This document shows positions 23,997 to 34,714 of a stretch of 64,000 bases of DNA, piece by piece. A program made the position numbers and the translations under genes. Numbering within the stretch: position 1 is the stretch's first letter; every line of letters begins with the position of its first letter. The notes under the pieces were generated by a model. That model was not told the origin of the DNA and ran no database searches. It was given only the letters and a program-made list of their open reading frames with translations. This DNA is from Bacteroidota bacterium (GTDB taxonomy: Bacteria > Bacteroidota > Ignavibacteria > Kapaibacteriales > Kapaibacteriaceae), in contig JAFDZT010000004.1 of assembly GCA_018266735.1 (NCBI GenBank), positions 987,973-1,051,972 of the forward strand, given 5' to 3'.

Positions 23997-26843
23997 TCAT
24001 TGAAGTTTATAGCCAATACCAAAGGTGAAGGAGCGGCCACGGATGTTGCTTTGAATGGCCGTTGTTCCTTGTTGCCAGACAAGTGCTTGATTGAGGAGAT
24101 CACGAACACTGAACTTGAACTCGAGGCTTGCGCCAATGCTCTGGGTGAAGCCGACGTCGATCACATCTCGCGGCATCTCGTACACATGCGGATCGTCGAA
24201 TTGATACACGCCGCGCTGACCGACTTTGATGATGCGCTTTCCATACGTGTTGTATCCGATGTTGATCGTTGACCCCGATTCCAGGTTGGTGTAGTAGAGA
24301 GATGCATTCAACGTGTACGGACTTTGTCCCCACATCGGACGCTCGTCCACGACCGAGCCTTGTGTGACCGTGATGTTCGACTGGATGTAGGCATAGTTCA
24401 CGGAGAACGTGAAGGGCTTGAAGAAGTCGCCCATGAAGCCGAGGTTCTTCCGTGCTTCGAGCTCGATGCCGATGTTGGTGGCCATACCCGATGCGTTCTG
24501 GAAGGAGTAGATCACTTCCGACGTCGACGGGAAGATGGTCTCTTCGATGGCATTCTTGAAGGTCTTGTAGAAGACGCTGGCACTCAACACCTCACCGGAT
24601 GCCGGGAAGTACTCCCAGCGCAGATCGTAGTTCTGGATAAGGGCACGGGTGAGATTCGGATTTCCCGTGACCACTGCCTGCGTCTGGAAGTTGTAGAAGG
24701 AGAAGGGAGCGAATTCACGGAGGGAAGGACGCGAGAGCGTCTGCGACGCACTCATGCGAATGTTCATGTCCGATGTTGGTCCGATCACAAGGTTCAGAGA
24801 CGGCAGCACGTCGGTGACATCCACTCGTGGATTCACCGGCTGGTTGTTGTAGTCGTACGAGTTGAGCTGTTGCACGCTTTTCTCGATACGTGCACCACCG
24901 ATGAATCGCATGGTCGTGGTCCCGATCGAGAAGGGCAGATCGGCCATGGCATAGCCGGCGCCGAGTTCTTCGGAGGCGATGTAGGAATCGGAGGCCTTCG
25001 TCTCTTCCGACATCAGGATACGGTTGACGGTGAAGTTCGAGTCCTGGAACGTGCGCGCATGATCGACCTCACCGGTCTCGTTGATCGTAAGGAGATTGTC
25101 GATGTCGCCTTGATAGTTCTGCGACTGGATCATCGTATACGAGCGTGCACCGAAGTTGCGATTGCGGAACTCATAGAGTCCACCCACCTTGATCTTGAAC
25201 TCGTTCACCGGAATGGTGAAGTTCAAGTTGGCATTGCGACTGTACTCCGTCATGTTCGAGTAGAACCGTCCGGCCGACGTACCATCGCCATAGGGCGAGG
25301 CCGTGATCGCAAGCGTCAGTGCGCCCTCAGGCTCTTCGACGTTGCGCTGATACGTGAGGCGACGGTAATCCGGCTCGTTACGCAACGATGCACTGTAGCC
25401 GAGCTTCCATTCGATCAAGGCATTGCTGAGATCGGCAACCGTATGCTCACCGCTGAGCTGTGTGCTGGCGAGCTGACGTTCAACATAGTTGAATCCGAAC
25501 TCACGGCGTACCATCGTCAATGCATTCGAGAGTCCATCGAGTTCTACGGATTCGTCGTCCATGCCTCTGTTGTACACGCTCTTGAGCGACACGGTGGTAT
25601 TCGTTCCCATGCGATAGGCAAGGTTCAACAGACCACCCCAGCTCACGCTTTTCTGTGCGGCATATCCTTGCTTGTCGTACTGCAGCGTTCCGTCCGATTG
25701 AATACCGCCGCGCTTCATGCGATTCATCGCATAGCTCATGCCGTAGTTCATGTTGGCCACGATGCCCAACTGGTCGGTATCTCCCACTTCGATCGGAGCG
25801 CTCAGCGTAAGACCCATGGAGCCATTCGTTGGCGCTGTCTCATACAACGTGTTCCAGCGAGCATTCTGGAAGCCCGTTCCCACTTCGTGGACGCGCTCGA
25901 TAGCGGCTTGATCACCGCTGTAGGCAGCCTTGTTCAGCTCTGCGAACTCTTGTCGCGACGCAGGCACGTCGGATGGTGCAACGCGTGACTGACCGCTGAA
26001 CGCAAGCCAATCTGTGTTCCCACCCTGATACGTGAGGAACTCGTTGCCATGGAACGTCACGTAGTCGTTGAACTGCTGGCTGGCGCTGAACTTCAAGCTG
26101 TACGAGCTTGGGAAATCGATGGTGTTCAATTGCACGAGTCCACCCGAGAAGTTCCCGGGGAGGTCCGGTGTGAACGACTTGGCGATGTTGGCGTTCTCGA
26201 GCAATTCCGCCGGGAACATGTCGAAGGCGAACGACTTCTTGTCGGGCTCCGTGGTCGACAGCGATGCACCATTCAGTGTGGTGTTGCTGTACCGATCGCT
26301 CACACCACGCACGAACACATACTTGCCTTCAACAAGCGTAACACCTGAAACGCGCTTCAACGATTGGCCGGCATCACTATCGGGTAGCTTCGAGATCTCC
26401 TCCTTCCCGATGCCGTCACTCACCTGCGATGCGTTCTTCCGCTTTGCAAGCAGCGCTGCCGCATTATCGTTGGAACGCGTGGCTGAGACGACCACTTCCT
26501 TCGACGTGGTCTTCGTCATCTGCAACAGCACGTCCACCGTGACGGTCTCGTCGTCTTTGACTACCACTCCGTCCACTGTCTTCGTGTCGTATCCCACAAA
26601 GGCGATCTTCACGGAGTACGTACCGGCGGGAACCTTCTTGATCCGAAAGGTCCCCTTTGTGTCCGTATAAGCGCCCTTCTTCGTGGTGAGCACCTGAACG
26701 GTGGCGCCCCGCAGTCCGTCGCCATTCTCTCCGTCCGTAACTTTGCCGGCAATGGTCCCTTCGGCAAGCATGGCCAACGGCCACACTGCTGCCAACAGGA
26801 ATACCGAAACAATTGAATTCACCGTCTTCACTGGATACCTCAT
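23997..26843 (-). CDS. TonB-dependent outer-membrane receptor
   Basis: A 948-residue receptor. It has a signal peptide (residues 8-28), a carboxypeptidase-regulatory-like beta-sandwich (about 30-108: GTIAGKVTDGENGDGLRGATVQV), a plug domain (about 150-255: RVSGVTLVEGKYVFVRGVSDRY), and a long beta-barrel ending in TFGIGYKLQ. The plug motif VRGVSDRYSNTTLNGA and barrel signature FSFYNFQTQAVVTGNPNLTRAL are typical. It is followed within 24 bases by the duplicated T9SS protein, so the pair may act as a receptor/surface-protein unit. No SusD homologue is adjacent. Substrate unknown. Confidence 0.93.
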   Translation of the reverse strand: MRYPVKTVNSIVSVFLLAAVWPLAMLAEGTIAGKVTDGENGDGLRGATVQVLTTKKGAYTDTKGTFRIKKVPAGTYSVKIAFVGYDTKTVDGVVVKDDETVTVDVLLQMTKTTSKEVVVSATRSNDNAAALLAKRKNASQVSDGIGKEEISKLPDSDAGQSLKRVSGVTLVEGKYVFVRGVSDRYSNTTLNGASLSTTEPDKKSFAFDMFPAELLENANIAKSFTPDLPGNFSGGLVQLNTIDFPSSYSLKFSASQQFNDYVTFHGNEFLTYQGGNTDWLAFSGQSRVAPSDVPASRQEFAELNKAAYSGDQAAIERVHEVGTGFQNARWNTLYETAPTNGSMGLTLSAPIEVGDTDQLGIVANMNYGMSYAMNRMKRGGIQSDGTLQYDKQGYAAQKSVSWGGLLNLAYRMGTNTTVSLKSVYNRGMDDESVELDGLSNALTMVRREFGFNYVERQLASTQLSGEHTVADLSNALIEWKLGYSASLRNEPDYRRLTYQRNVEEPEGALTLAITASPYGDGTSAGRFYSNMTEYSRNANLNFTIPVNEFKIKVGGLYEFRNRNFGARSYTMIQSQNYQGDIDNLLTINETGEVDHARTFQDSNFTVNRILMSEETKASDSYIASEELGAGYAMADLPFSIGTTTMRFIGGARIEKSVQQLNSYDYNNQPVNPRVDVTDVLPSLNLVIGPTSDMNIRMSASQTLSRPSLREFAPFSFYNFQTQAVVTGNPNLTRALIQNYDLRWEYFPASGEVLSASVFYKTFKNAIEETIFPSTSEVIYSFQNASGMATNIGIELEARKNLGFMGDFFKPFTFSVNYAYIQSNITVTQGSVVDERPMWGQSPYTLNASLYYTNLESGSTINIGYNTYGKRIIKVGQRGVYQFDDPHVYEMPRDVIDVGFTQSIGASLEFKFSVRDLLNQALVWQQGTTAIQSNIRGRSFTFGIGYKLQ

Positions 26844-26845
26844 TC

Positions 26846-27880
26846 ATGGTTGTCACTGAGCGCCACGAAACTATCGGCAGCCTGTTAGCTGGGTGTTACC
26901 GGTATGTTACCAGTACGTTACTCGCCGTCCTCCTGTGCGGAATGCTCCCCTCCGGCACTGCGCGCGCCACGATCTATCAGGGGTTGATCATCGGTCGCAT
27001 CAACGTCGACACGACCGATCGGACCATCACTGCGGGCAAGGTCGAGGCCGGAACGTCCGTAGCTCTCTCGTTGACGCGCAATTGGCGTTTGGTCCCCAAC
27101 GTCGTGCGCGACTCTGTCCTTGCCACCCTTCCAACCTCCAAGCGTACCGTTGCCGATGCCATTGGTGCCACACATGCCTTTGGTGCGCTCTTCATCACCA
27201 CGCGACGGCTGGGCAACCTTGTGCGCACAGAGGTGGTGATCGTGGCCAAGGATGGGATGAAGGAGGAAGGGCGCGGAGTGGGGTATGGTCTGTTGCGCTA
27301 TAAGAACGATGCGGATGGATCGGTCATCGCCGATCCGGCCATTCTGGCGTCGACCCAGCGTGCGCTCTGTGTGGCGCTGCAGGACAGTACGTTGTATGCA
27401 ACGGCCGAGAGTGAGTTTCGCGTTGCACCCACAGCACTCGTGTCGATCGGCGGAGTAGAGTTCACCGACACCACACAACAGAAGGTGTGGAATCTGTTCG
27501 CCGACAAGGTCGTGGTCTCGTACGATGGTGCCGAGACGATCGCGAATGCCGCGAGTTCGTTAGAAGAGTTCACGCTCATCGATCTTGAAACGCGCGACTC
27601 GATGTATGTGAAGGCCGGACTGTACGCCACGGAAAATTACAAGACGCTGGCGATCAACGAGATCGGTTTGTTGCGTGCCTTCGAAGTGCGCTATGCCATC
27701 ATTGGTTCGTTCGTGCGAACGCTCACGGGTGCAGATCTGACGCTGCGTCTGTGCGAGCTCGTCAGTCCTGTCGCCTACAAGCCCATTCGTTCTGCCACGG
27801 CAACCTGTGCAGACGATACGAAAGAGTCGTTCCGAACGGCGATCAACGAGGCGATGGATCGCCTCTTTCCTGCGCACTAG
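26846..27880 (+). CDS. Secreted protein of unknown function, divergent from the TonB receptor
   Basis: 344 residues from ATG 26846. A hydrophobic segment near residues 20-40 (TLLAVLLCGMLPSGTARA) looks like a signal peptide with a long n-region. The second half has a CsgG/FlgO-like feel (RYAIIGSFVRTLTGADLTLRLCELVS, then a final amphipathic helix), which in such proteins lies in the envelope. That likeness is weak. Its start codon is two bases from the divergent receptor start, so the transcripts must share or overlap promoters. No family can be named. Confidence 0.6.
   Translation: MVVTERHETIGSLLAGCYRYVTSTLLAVLLCGMLPSGTARATIYQGLIIGRINVDTTDRTITAGKVEAGTSVALSLTRNWRLVPNVVRDSVLATLPTSKRTVADAIGATHAFGALFITTRRLGNLVRTEVVIVAKDGMKEEGRGVGYGLLRYKNDADGSVIADPAILASTQRALCVALQDSTLYATAESEFRVAPTALVSIGGVEFTDTTQQKVWNLFADKVVVSYDGAETIANAASSLEEFTLIDLETRDSMYVKAGLYATENYKTLAINEIGLLRAFEVRYAIIGSFVRTLTGADLTLRLCELVSPVAYKPIRSATATCADDTKESFRTAINEAMDRLFPAH
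26866..26873 (-). promoter_or_regulatory. Candidate -7 promoter element for the TonB receptor
   Basis: On the minus strand TAGTTTCG, 22 bases before the receptor ATG at 26843. It lies inside the first codons of the divergent gene. Confidence 0.45.
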
Positions 27881-30800
27881 CGCGCGATCAGCACCATGGC
27901 CGTGGAGATGATCTCTCCACGCGCATTGCCCACACGCAGCACGTACGCACCGGATGCGCACGGGTGGATGGGGATGGAGGTGGTCGTGGCCGCTGCATCG
28001 ATGGCAACGGAGTGGTGCAGCACTTCTCTTCCCTGCATATCCACCAACACAACGTCGAGCACGTCGGCCTGGGCATGGTCGAGCGCAAGCGTGAGCACAT
28101 CGCGCACGGGCTGTGGCGATGCGATGCGCACGCGAACATCGGCTCCGAGTTTGATCATGAAGCGCGGACCGCATGCATCCACGATCAAGTAGCCCGGATC
28201 TTCGAGAAGGGCAACCTTGTCGGCACTCCATAGGTTGTAGTTGGCAACGACAAAGGCCGTTGAATCGGGCAAGGCAAGACGCGTTGTGCCGCGCAGGACA
28301 CAGAGCGTGCCAACCGTACCGAGTTGCCGTGTACTATCGGCACGAATGGTGAACTCGACGATACTGTCGACGTGCATTTCCGTGAACAGTCCGGGGTACG
28401 CAGACGTGACGGTATCGACTTCCAAGAGCAACTCATAGAAGTGCAATCGAATGCGCATGCTGTCGATCTTCGCCGCCGATACATCGGTGGTCCACAACAC
28501 CGGAACATCGATCGTCGTATTCGGTCGTTCGAGATATCGGCCCGTCTTGATCGTGGCCACATACGCCGGTGGTGTTGAATCGCGCGAGGCACCGATCACG
28601 AGCGACGAGCTCGTCGTGATACATGCACCTGAATCCACCAACGTGATCGTGGCCGATGCAGAACCTTCTGTTGTTGGTGCGAAGCGAACATCGAAGGATA
28701 CCGAGCCCGATGGCGGCACGACCGCTCCAACCGGCGGCGCAAGGAGTGTGATGCTCGATGATGCGAGCGCATCCAGCGAGAGTGACGCAATGGTGCGGGA
28801 TGCGTTCGACGGATTGCGGATGGTGATGGACGCTGTGCGTGTTGCGCCTGTGGGGATCGTTCCGAAGTCGACGCGTTGCGGCGTCATCACCAGTGCACCG
28901 CTGTTCGTTGCACCGCTCACGATGAGCGCTGCACGGATCCCGCACAGATCTTCCACAAGATCGATCCGCTCGCTCCATGCACTGGCAGGCAGCGCATTGG
29001 GAACGATGCGCACGACCACGTCGACGGAATCCTGCGCGGCGATGGCGATCGGCATTGCATTCATCGAGACATCGATACCACCGATCGGAGACGTCCGCAG
29101 AAGCTGCACACGCACGACGGTGTCGCTCATGTTGTACAACATGCGTCGCAGAACGAAGGCGTTCTCGCAAGCATCGCGTGTTCCTGCATCAAGGAGTGCG
29201 ACAGAGTCGGCCTCGGTCGTCGCCCAATGCACTGCAGTGCGATGCTGCGCCATTCTGATCGGCACGGTTTGTCGAACACTGTCCGTGAAGAGACCGATCA
29301 GAAGGTCGGCCACATAGGCACGTACAACGGGTGCGCTGCAACGAATGCGATAGGTCACCGACGCGTCGGGAGCGAACGTTTGCGATGTCGACGGCGTGAC
29401 GGTGAAGAAGGCGGCATCGGCTCCGGTAAGGAGCGGGGCGGCAAGGGTGATGGAGGTGGACGACGTGGACGTGACGACGATGGAATCTTCCATCGGACCG
29501 GTGACGCACCGTCGATCGATGGAGATCTGTGACGTCGACAGTCGGAGTCCGCGCACCGTGGAGCGATAGATCACGTCGGCCTTGTCCGTTGCCGTACACG
29601 ACGATGTGGCATCGACGATCAACGTACCAACATAGGACCGTGCATCCGTGGCCGAGAGATCGATCCACACTTCGAGACTATCGTTGGGTGTGAGGGAGAC
29701 CGGCAAGGCAGGCATGGGAGAGATCACGGCCATCGGCGATGCGGGAACAAGGCGGAGACTCGTGATACGGGCCGTTGATGCGCCGCTTACGCGGACGACG
29801 GCGCGACGGCGCACCGTGCCGCCATTCGTCACACTGTCTTCGATCCGTTGTGGTGTGATCGATACACGAAGATCCTCCACCTTCCAGATCCGTATGACCA
29901 TCGTTGACGTGTCGCAAGGACGCACGCGCACATGGATCGTGTCGCGGAACGAGCCCACCACATTCGTGGGCACGCGCTTGCGATAGGTGGCCGTACCGAA
30001 CTGATCGAGAATGCGATCGGGTTCTCCATCCACCGAGACGGTGGCGGAAGCGGGACCGTTATTGGTGACGCGAAAGATCGTGTCGGCCACTTGGTCAAGA
30101 CACTTGGTTCCAAGATCGATCACTTGTGGCGACACGTCGACCGAAACGCGCGACGACAGGCCTTTGAGCTTGATCGTCCATGGCGATCGCACTCCACGCT
30201 TCGTGGTCTTATCGTCATGTTCGATCACCAGATCGGCCAGGTCCATCGTCGTCCGCGCGCGATACTCCACCACAAGCGTGTCCGACTGTTTGGGCTTGAT
30301 GTTCACCGGATACGGACGTCCGCTCTTCCAGAACAACGGCACAAAGGCTCCACTTGCATCGTTCGCCACACTCACACGCGAGACCAACAGATCGGCATTG
30401 CCTGTGTTCGTCACCGGAATGCGAATGGTATCTCGCGGTGAACATCCGGCATCCACCGTATAGGCAGGGAGTGCATTGAAGATCGGCGAGATGCCATACA
30501 CGCGAAGCGTGATGAACGTATCGCGAATGCATGGTGCAATCGTTACCTTGAAGCGCGTTTGCGTCCACCCCGTATCGCTTGCCGTTGCATCGATGAAACT
30601 CACGATGTTGGCGGCTCCCACCAAGGACGGAAGTGTGAGTCGGAATTTGTTCAGTGTATCGCCCGAAACAACCGTGGCGGAGACGAGCGTTTCAAACGAC
30701 GACGTGGTAGCACGCCACACAACGGGCAACGTTGTCGTTGCACCAACGCGTAGGTTCACAGAGAACACCGTGTCGGAGGGAACGGCAGAACGATCTCTTC

Positions 30801-32100
30801 GCGATCCGATCAACTGCACCACCAATGTTTCGGTCTTGTTCGTGCAATCAAGGATCAATGTTGCCGAAGCGGACCCGGGGCGCATGGCCGCATATTCGAT
30901 GATGTAGGCCACCTCGCCACACTGCCCCATCGATTGTGTTCCGTTGGGTGCGATGATCGTGAAGAGGTCGGCATCCGGACCGGCGATGCGACCTGTTACG
31001 GTGGACGTGTAGAAGTTCTTGTTGCGCACGTAGACGGTGTCGCGCTTCTTCTGTTCGTTGCACACGTCAAGGAAGGACAGTACCGTATCGGACAGTTCGT
31101 GCTTCGGTGGTTTCAACGAATAGACACCTGCACCGACGACCCATCCGGTGGAGTCGTTGATGAACCAGATATCGTCCATGTGCTCGTTGTTGATGATGCC
31201 GCAATTGCGCAACGTCCACTGTGCACCGGCATTCGTTGTCTCGTACACACCGGCACTGTAGCCCGAGGCCCAGCCATGTGTTGCGGTGAGCATGTAGGAA
31301 CCGAACATCGCACCAATGGTCGGCGACTCTGTCCAGGTCTTTCCAGAGTCGGCACTGGCACGAATGGCACCGTCGGTGGTCGTGCCGTTGCAATCCGCAC
31401 CGGCACCCGGCACACATATCGTTGCGCCCACCATGGAGATCTCTTCATGCCACCGTGCCACGGCACCGGTGGTCTTGTACACCTGGAAGGTCACGCCGTC
31501 GTCGGTGGACTTCCAAATGGTCCCGCTCCCTGCCGCATAGACCACGTTCGCGGGCATCTCGGCGCGCCAGATCGGATCGGACATCTTACAGTTGGGTGCA
31601 CTCGTGGTATCGAGGAACGACGTCCACGTTGTTCCACCATCCGACGTTCGCCAAAAGGCATTCCGTCCGCATGTTCCACCGCAGATCCACCCAACGTTCT
31701 CATCGCGGAACCAACCGCCCCAGATCGCAGCCGTTGGGTCGGGTCGCACCGACGTCCACGTCTTGCCGGAGTCTTGACTCTTGTACACACCCGCCGGACC
31801 CGAGCAGTAGCCAACAGCAGGTGTAAGGAACTGCACGAATTCAAGATGCTTGGAATTCCCGGCCCCTGTGTTCACGGAGTCGCCCACCCACGTAACCCCA
31901 CCATTGGTGGTTCGGATCACGTAGGCGCCGAATTGGTCGCATGCCCATCCATAGCGCGTGTCGGATGGAAGAAAGAACACATCCAGATAGTAGCCGGAGT
32001 CGAACGGCTTCGGAAGGGTGCTACGCTCCCATCGCTGCGCCTGCAAGGGAAGAAGGCTTATGGCAAGGAGGAAGGGTAGTATGATGGCCCGGAGGGACAT
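27877..32100 (-). CDS. Very large T9SS-exported protein with photosystem/BNR-like repeats and Ig-like modules
   Basis: A 1407-residue secreted protein starting MSLRAIILPFLLAISLLPLQAQ (signal peptide). Residues about 25-340 carry repeated WxSxDxGxTW-type blades (TTNGGVTWVGD, SQDSGKTWTSV, TSDGGTTWTSF), a YCF48/BNR-like propeller. The middle has many Ig-like beta modules with IPVTNTGNADLLVSRVSV, of the choice-of-anchor type. The last ~85 residues are a T9SS sorting domain (ASPQPVRDVLTLALDHAQ ... GAYVLRVGNARGEI). Start Met at 32100 lies five bases after a TATTTTGG box. Its stop overlaps the convergent neighbour at 27877-27880. Role unknown; probably surface-exposed. Confidence 0.85.
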   Translation of the reverse strand: MSLRAIILPFLLAISLLPLQAQRWERSTLPKPFDSGYYLDVFFLPSDTRYGWACDQFGAYVIRTTNGGVTWVGDSVNTGAGNSKHLEFVQFLTPAVGYCSGPAGVYKSQDSGKTWTSVRPDPTAAIWGGWFRDENVGWICGGTCGRNAFWRTSDGGTTWTSFLDTTSAPNCKMSDPIWRAEMPANVVYAAGSGTIWKSTDDGVTFQVYKTTGAVARWHEEISMVGATICVPGAGADCNGTTTDGAIRASADSGKTWTESPTIGAMFGSYMLTATHGWASGYSAGVYETTNAGAQWTLRNCGIINNEHMDDIWFINDSTGWVVGAGVYSLKPPKHELSDTVLSFLDVCNEQKKRDTVYVRNKNFYTSTVTGRIAGPDADLFTIIAPNGTQSMGQCGEVAYIIEYAAMRPGSASATLILDCTNKTETLVVQLIGSRRDRSAVPSDTVFSVNLRVGATTTLPVVWRATTSSFETLVSATVVSGDTLNKFRLTLPSLVGAANIVSFIDATASDTGWTQTRFKVTIAPCIRDTFITLRVYGISPIFNALPAYTVDAGCSPRDTIRIPVTNTGNADLLVSRVSVANDASGAFVPLFWKSGRPYPVNIKPKQSDTLVVEYRARTTMDLADLVIEHDDKTTKRGVRSPWTIKLKGLSSRVSVDVSPQVIDLGTKCLDQVADTIFRVTNNGPASATVSVDGEPDRILDQFGTATYRKRVPTNVVGSFRDTIHVRVRPCDTSTMVIRIWKVEDLRVSITPQRIEDSVTNGGTVRRRAVVRVSGASTARITSLRLVPASPMAVISPMPALPVSLTPNDSLEVWIDLSATDARSYVGTLIVDATSSCTATDKADVIYRSTVRGLRLSTSQISIDRRCVTGPMEDSIVVTSTSSTSITLAAPLLTGADAAFFTVTPSTSQTFAPDASVTYRIRCSAPVVRAYVADLLIGLFTDSVRQTVPIRMAQHRTAVHWATTEADSVALLDAGTRDACENAFVLRRMLYNMSDTVVRVQLLRTSPIGGIDVSMNAMPIAIAAQDSVDVVVRIVPNALPASAWSERIDLVEDLCGIRAALIVSGATNSGALVMTPQRVDFGTIPTGATRTASITIRNPSNASRTIASLSLDALASSSITLLAPPVGAVVPPSGSVSFDVRFAPTTEGSASATITLVDSGACITTSSSLVIGASRDSTPPAYVATIKTGRYLERPNTTIDVPVLWTTDVSAAKIDSMRIRLHFYELLLEVDTVTSAYPGLFTEMHVDSIVEFTIRADSTRQLGTVGTLCVLRGTTRLALPDSTAFVVANYNLWSADKVALLEDPGYLIVDACGPRFMIKLGADVRVRIASPQPVRDVLTLALDHAQADVLDVVLVDMQGREVLHHSVAIDAAATTTSIPIHPCASGAYVLRVGNARGEIISTAMVLIAR

Positions 32101-32105
32101 GTCGA

Positions 32106-32113
32106 CCAAAATA
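32106..32113 (-). promoter_or_regulatory. Candidate -7-like element just before a T9SS gene start
   Basis: On the minus strand TATTTTGG, then five bases, then the ATG at 32100. One base off TAnnTT(C/T)G; position predicts an almost leaderless transcript. Confidence 0.35.
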
Positions 32114-32142
32114 CGTCATGCGAGACGTTCTGGTGCGGCCAT

Positions 32143-33757
<1,615 letters not shown>

Positions 33758-33778
33758 AGTCGTTGTTCCTGGTCGTTC

Positions 33779-34714
33779 TTATGCGTGCTTCACGTCGCCA
33801 ACACGCTTGTGACGTACACGTTCCTGATACCAGATCACGAACGATGCAGCAATGTAGACCGAAGAATACGTTCCGATGATCACACCGATGAACATGGTGA
33901 AGGCAAAGCCTTCGAGCACGTCGCCGCCGATGAAGACCATCGTCAAGAGGGCAACGAGCACGGACACACCGGTGATAAGGGTTCGACTCAGTGTTTCGTT
34001 GATCGAGAGATTCACCAGCTCTGCCAGCGGCATGCCTTTGTGCTTCTCGCGGTTCTCACGAATACGGTCGAACACCACCACGGAGTCGTTGATCGAATAT
34101 CCAAGGATCGTCAGATAGGCCGCTAACGAATTCAAACTGAATTCAAGGTTGAGCAAGCCCGTCTTGTTGAAGAGCGCAGAGATCACGAAGGCCATGAGCA
34201 CGTCGTGCAGCAATGCCACGATCGTTGCCACGCCGTACACGAACTCGAATCGGAAGGCCACGTAGAGCACGATCACGATAAAGGCCACGGTCAGCGACTT
34301 CGCTGCGCCCCACGCCAACTCGCTCGACACCTTCTTCTCCACGTTGTCCGCACCCAGCATGTCCACCTGATCGTTCTTGAACTTCTGTTGCAGCGATGCA
34401 ACGATCTGTGCCGATACTTCGGTTGCGTTACCGGTCTTGTTGATGCGGATCAGATACTGACCCGGCTTGCCGAAGCTCTTGAGTTCCGCACCGGCAAAGC
34501 CGATCTGGGCAAGAGCGCCACGCACATCGTCGGCTGTAGCGGTGTTCTTGCGGAATGCCACCGTTACCTGCGTACCACCGGTGAAGTCGATGCCGAGATC
34601 CATGCCGAGCACGAACACAGCGATCAGTCCCACGATGTTGATCGTGAGCGACACCATGAAGAACTTGTTGCGTTGGGAAACGAAGTCGAAGTTGGTTTGC
34701 TTGATAAGGTCCAT
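33779..34714 (-). CDS. secF: Protein-export membrane protein SecF
   Basis: Partner of SecD in the Sec translocon, using proton motive force to help release exported proteins. The 311 residues have six transmembrane helices. The first periplasmic domain follows the DLGIDFTGGTQVTV motif (residues about 40-55). The conserved YSINDSVVVFDRIREN segment lies near 205-220. It begins directly after the secD stop with no gap, so the two are coupled. This host must export many T9SS and barrel proteins through Sec. Confidence 0.97.
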   Translation of the reverse strand: MDLIKQTNFDFVSQRNKFFMVSLTINIVGLIAVFVLGMDLGIDFTGGTQVTVAFRKNTATADDVRGALAQIGFAGAELKSFGKPGQYLIRINKTGNATEVSAQIVASLQQKFKNDQVDMLGADNVEKKVSSELAWGAAKSLTVAFIVIVLYVAFRFEFVYGVATIVALLHDVLMAFVISALFNKTGLLNLEFSLNSLAAYLTILGYSINDSVVVFDRIRENREKHKGMPLAELVNLSINETLSRTLITGVSVLVALLTMVFIGGDVLEGFAFTMFIGVIIGTYSSVYIAASFVIWYQERVRHKRVGDVKHA

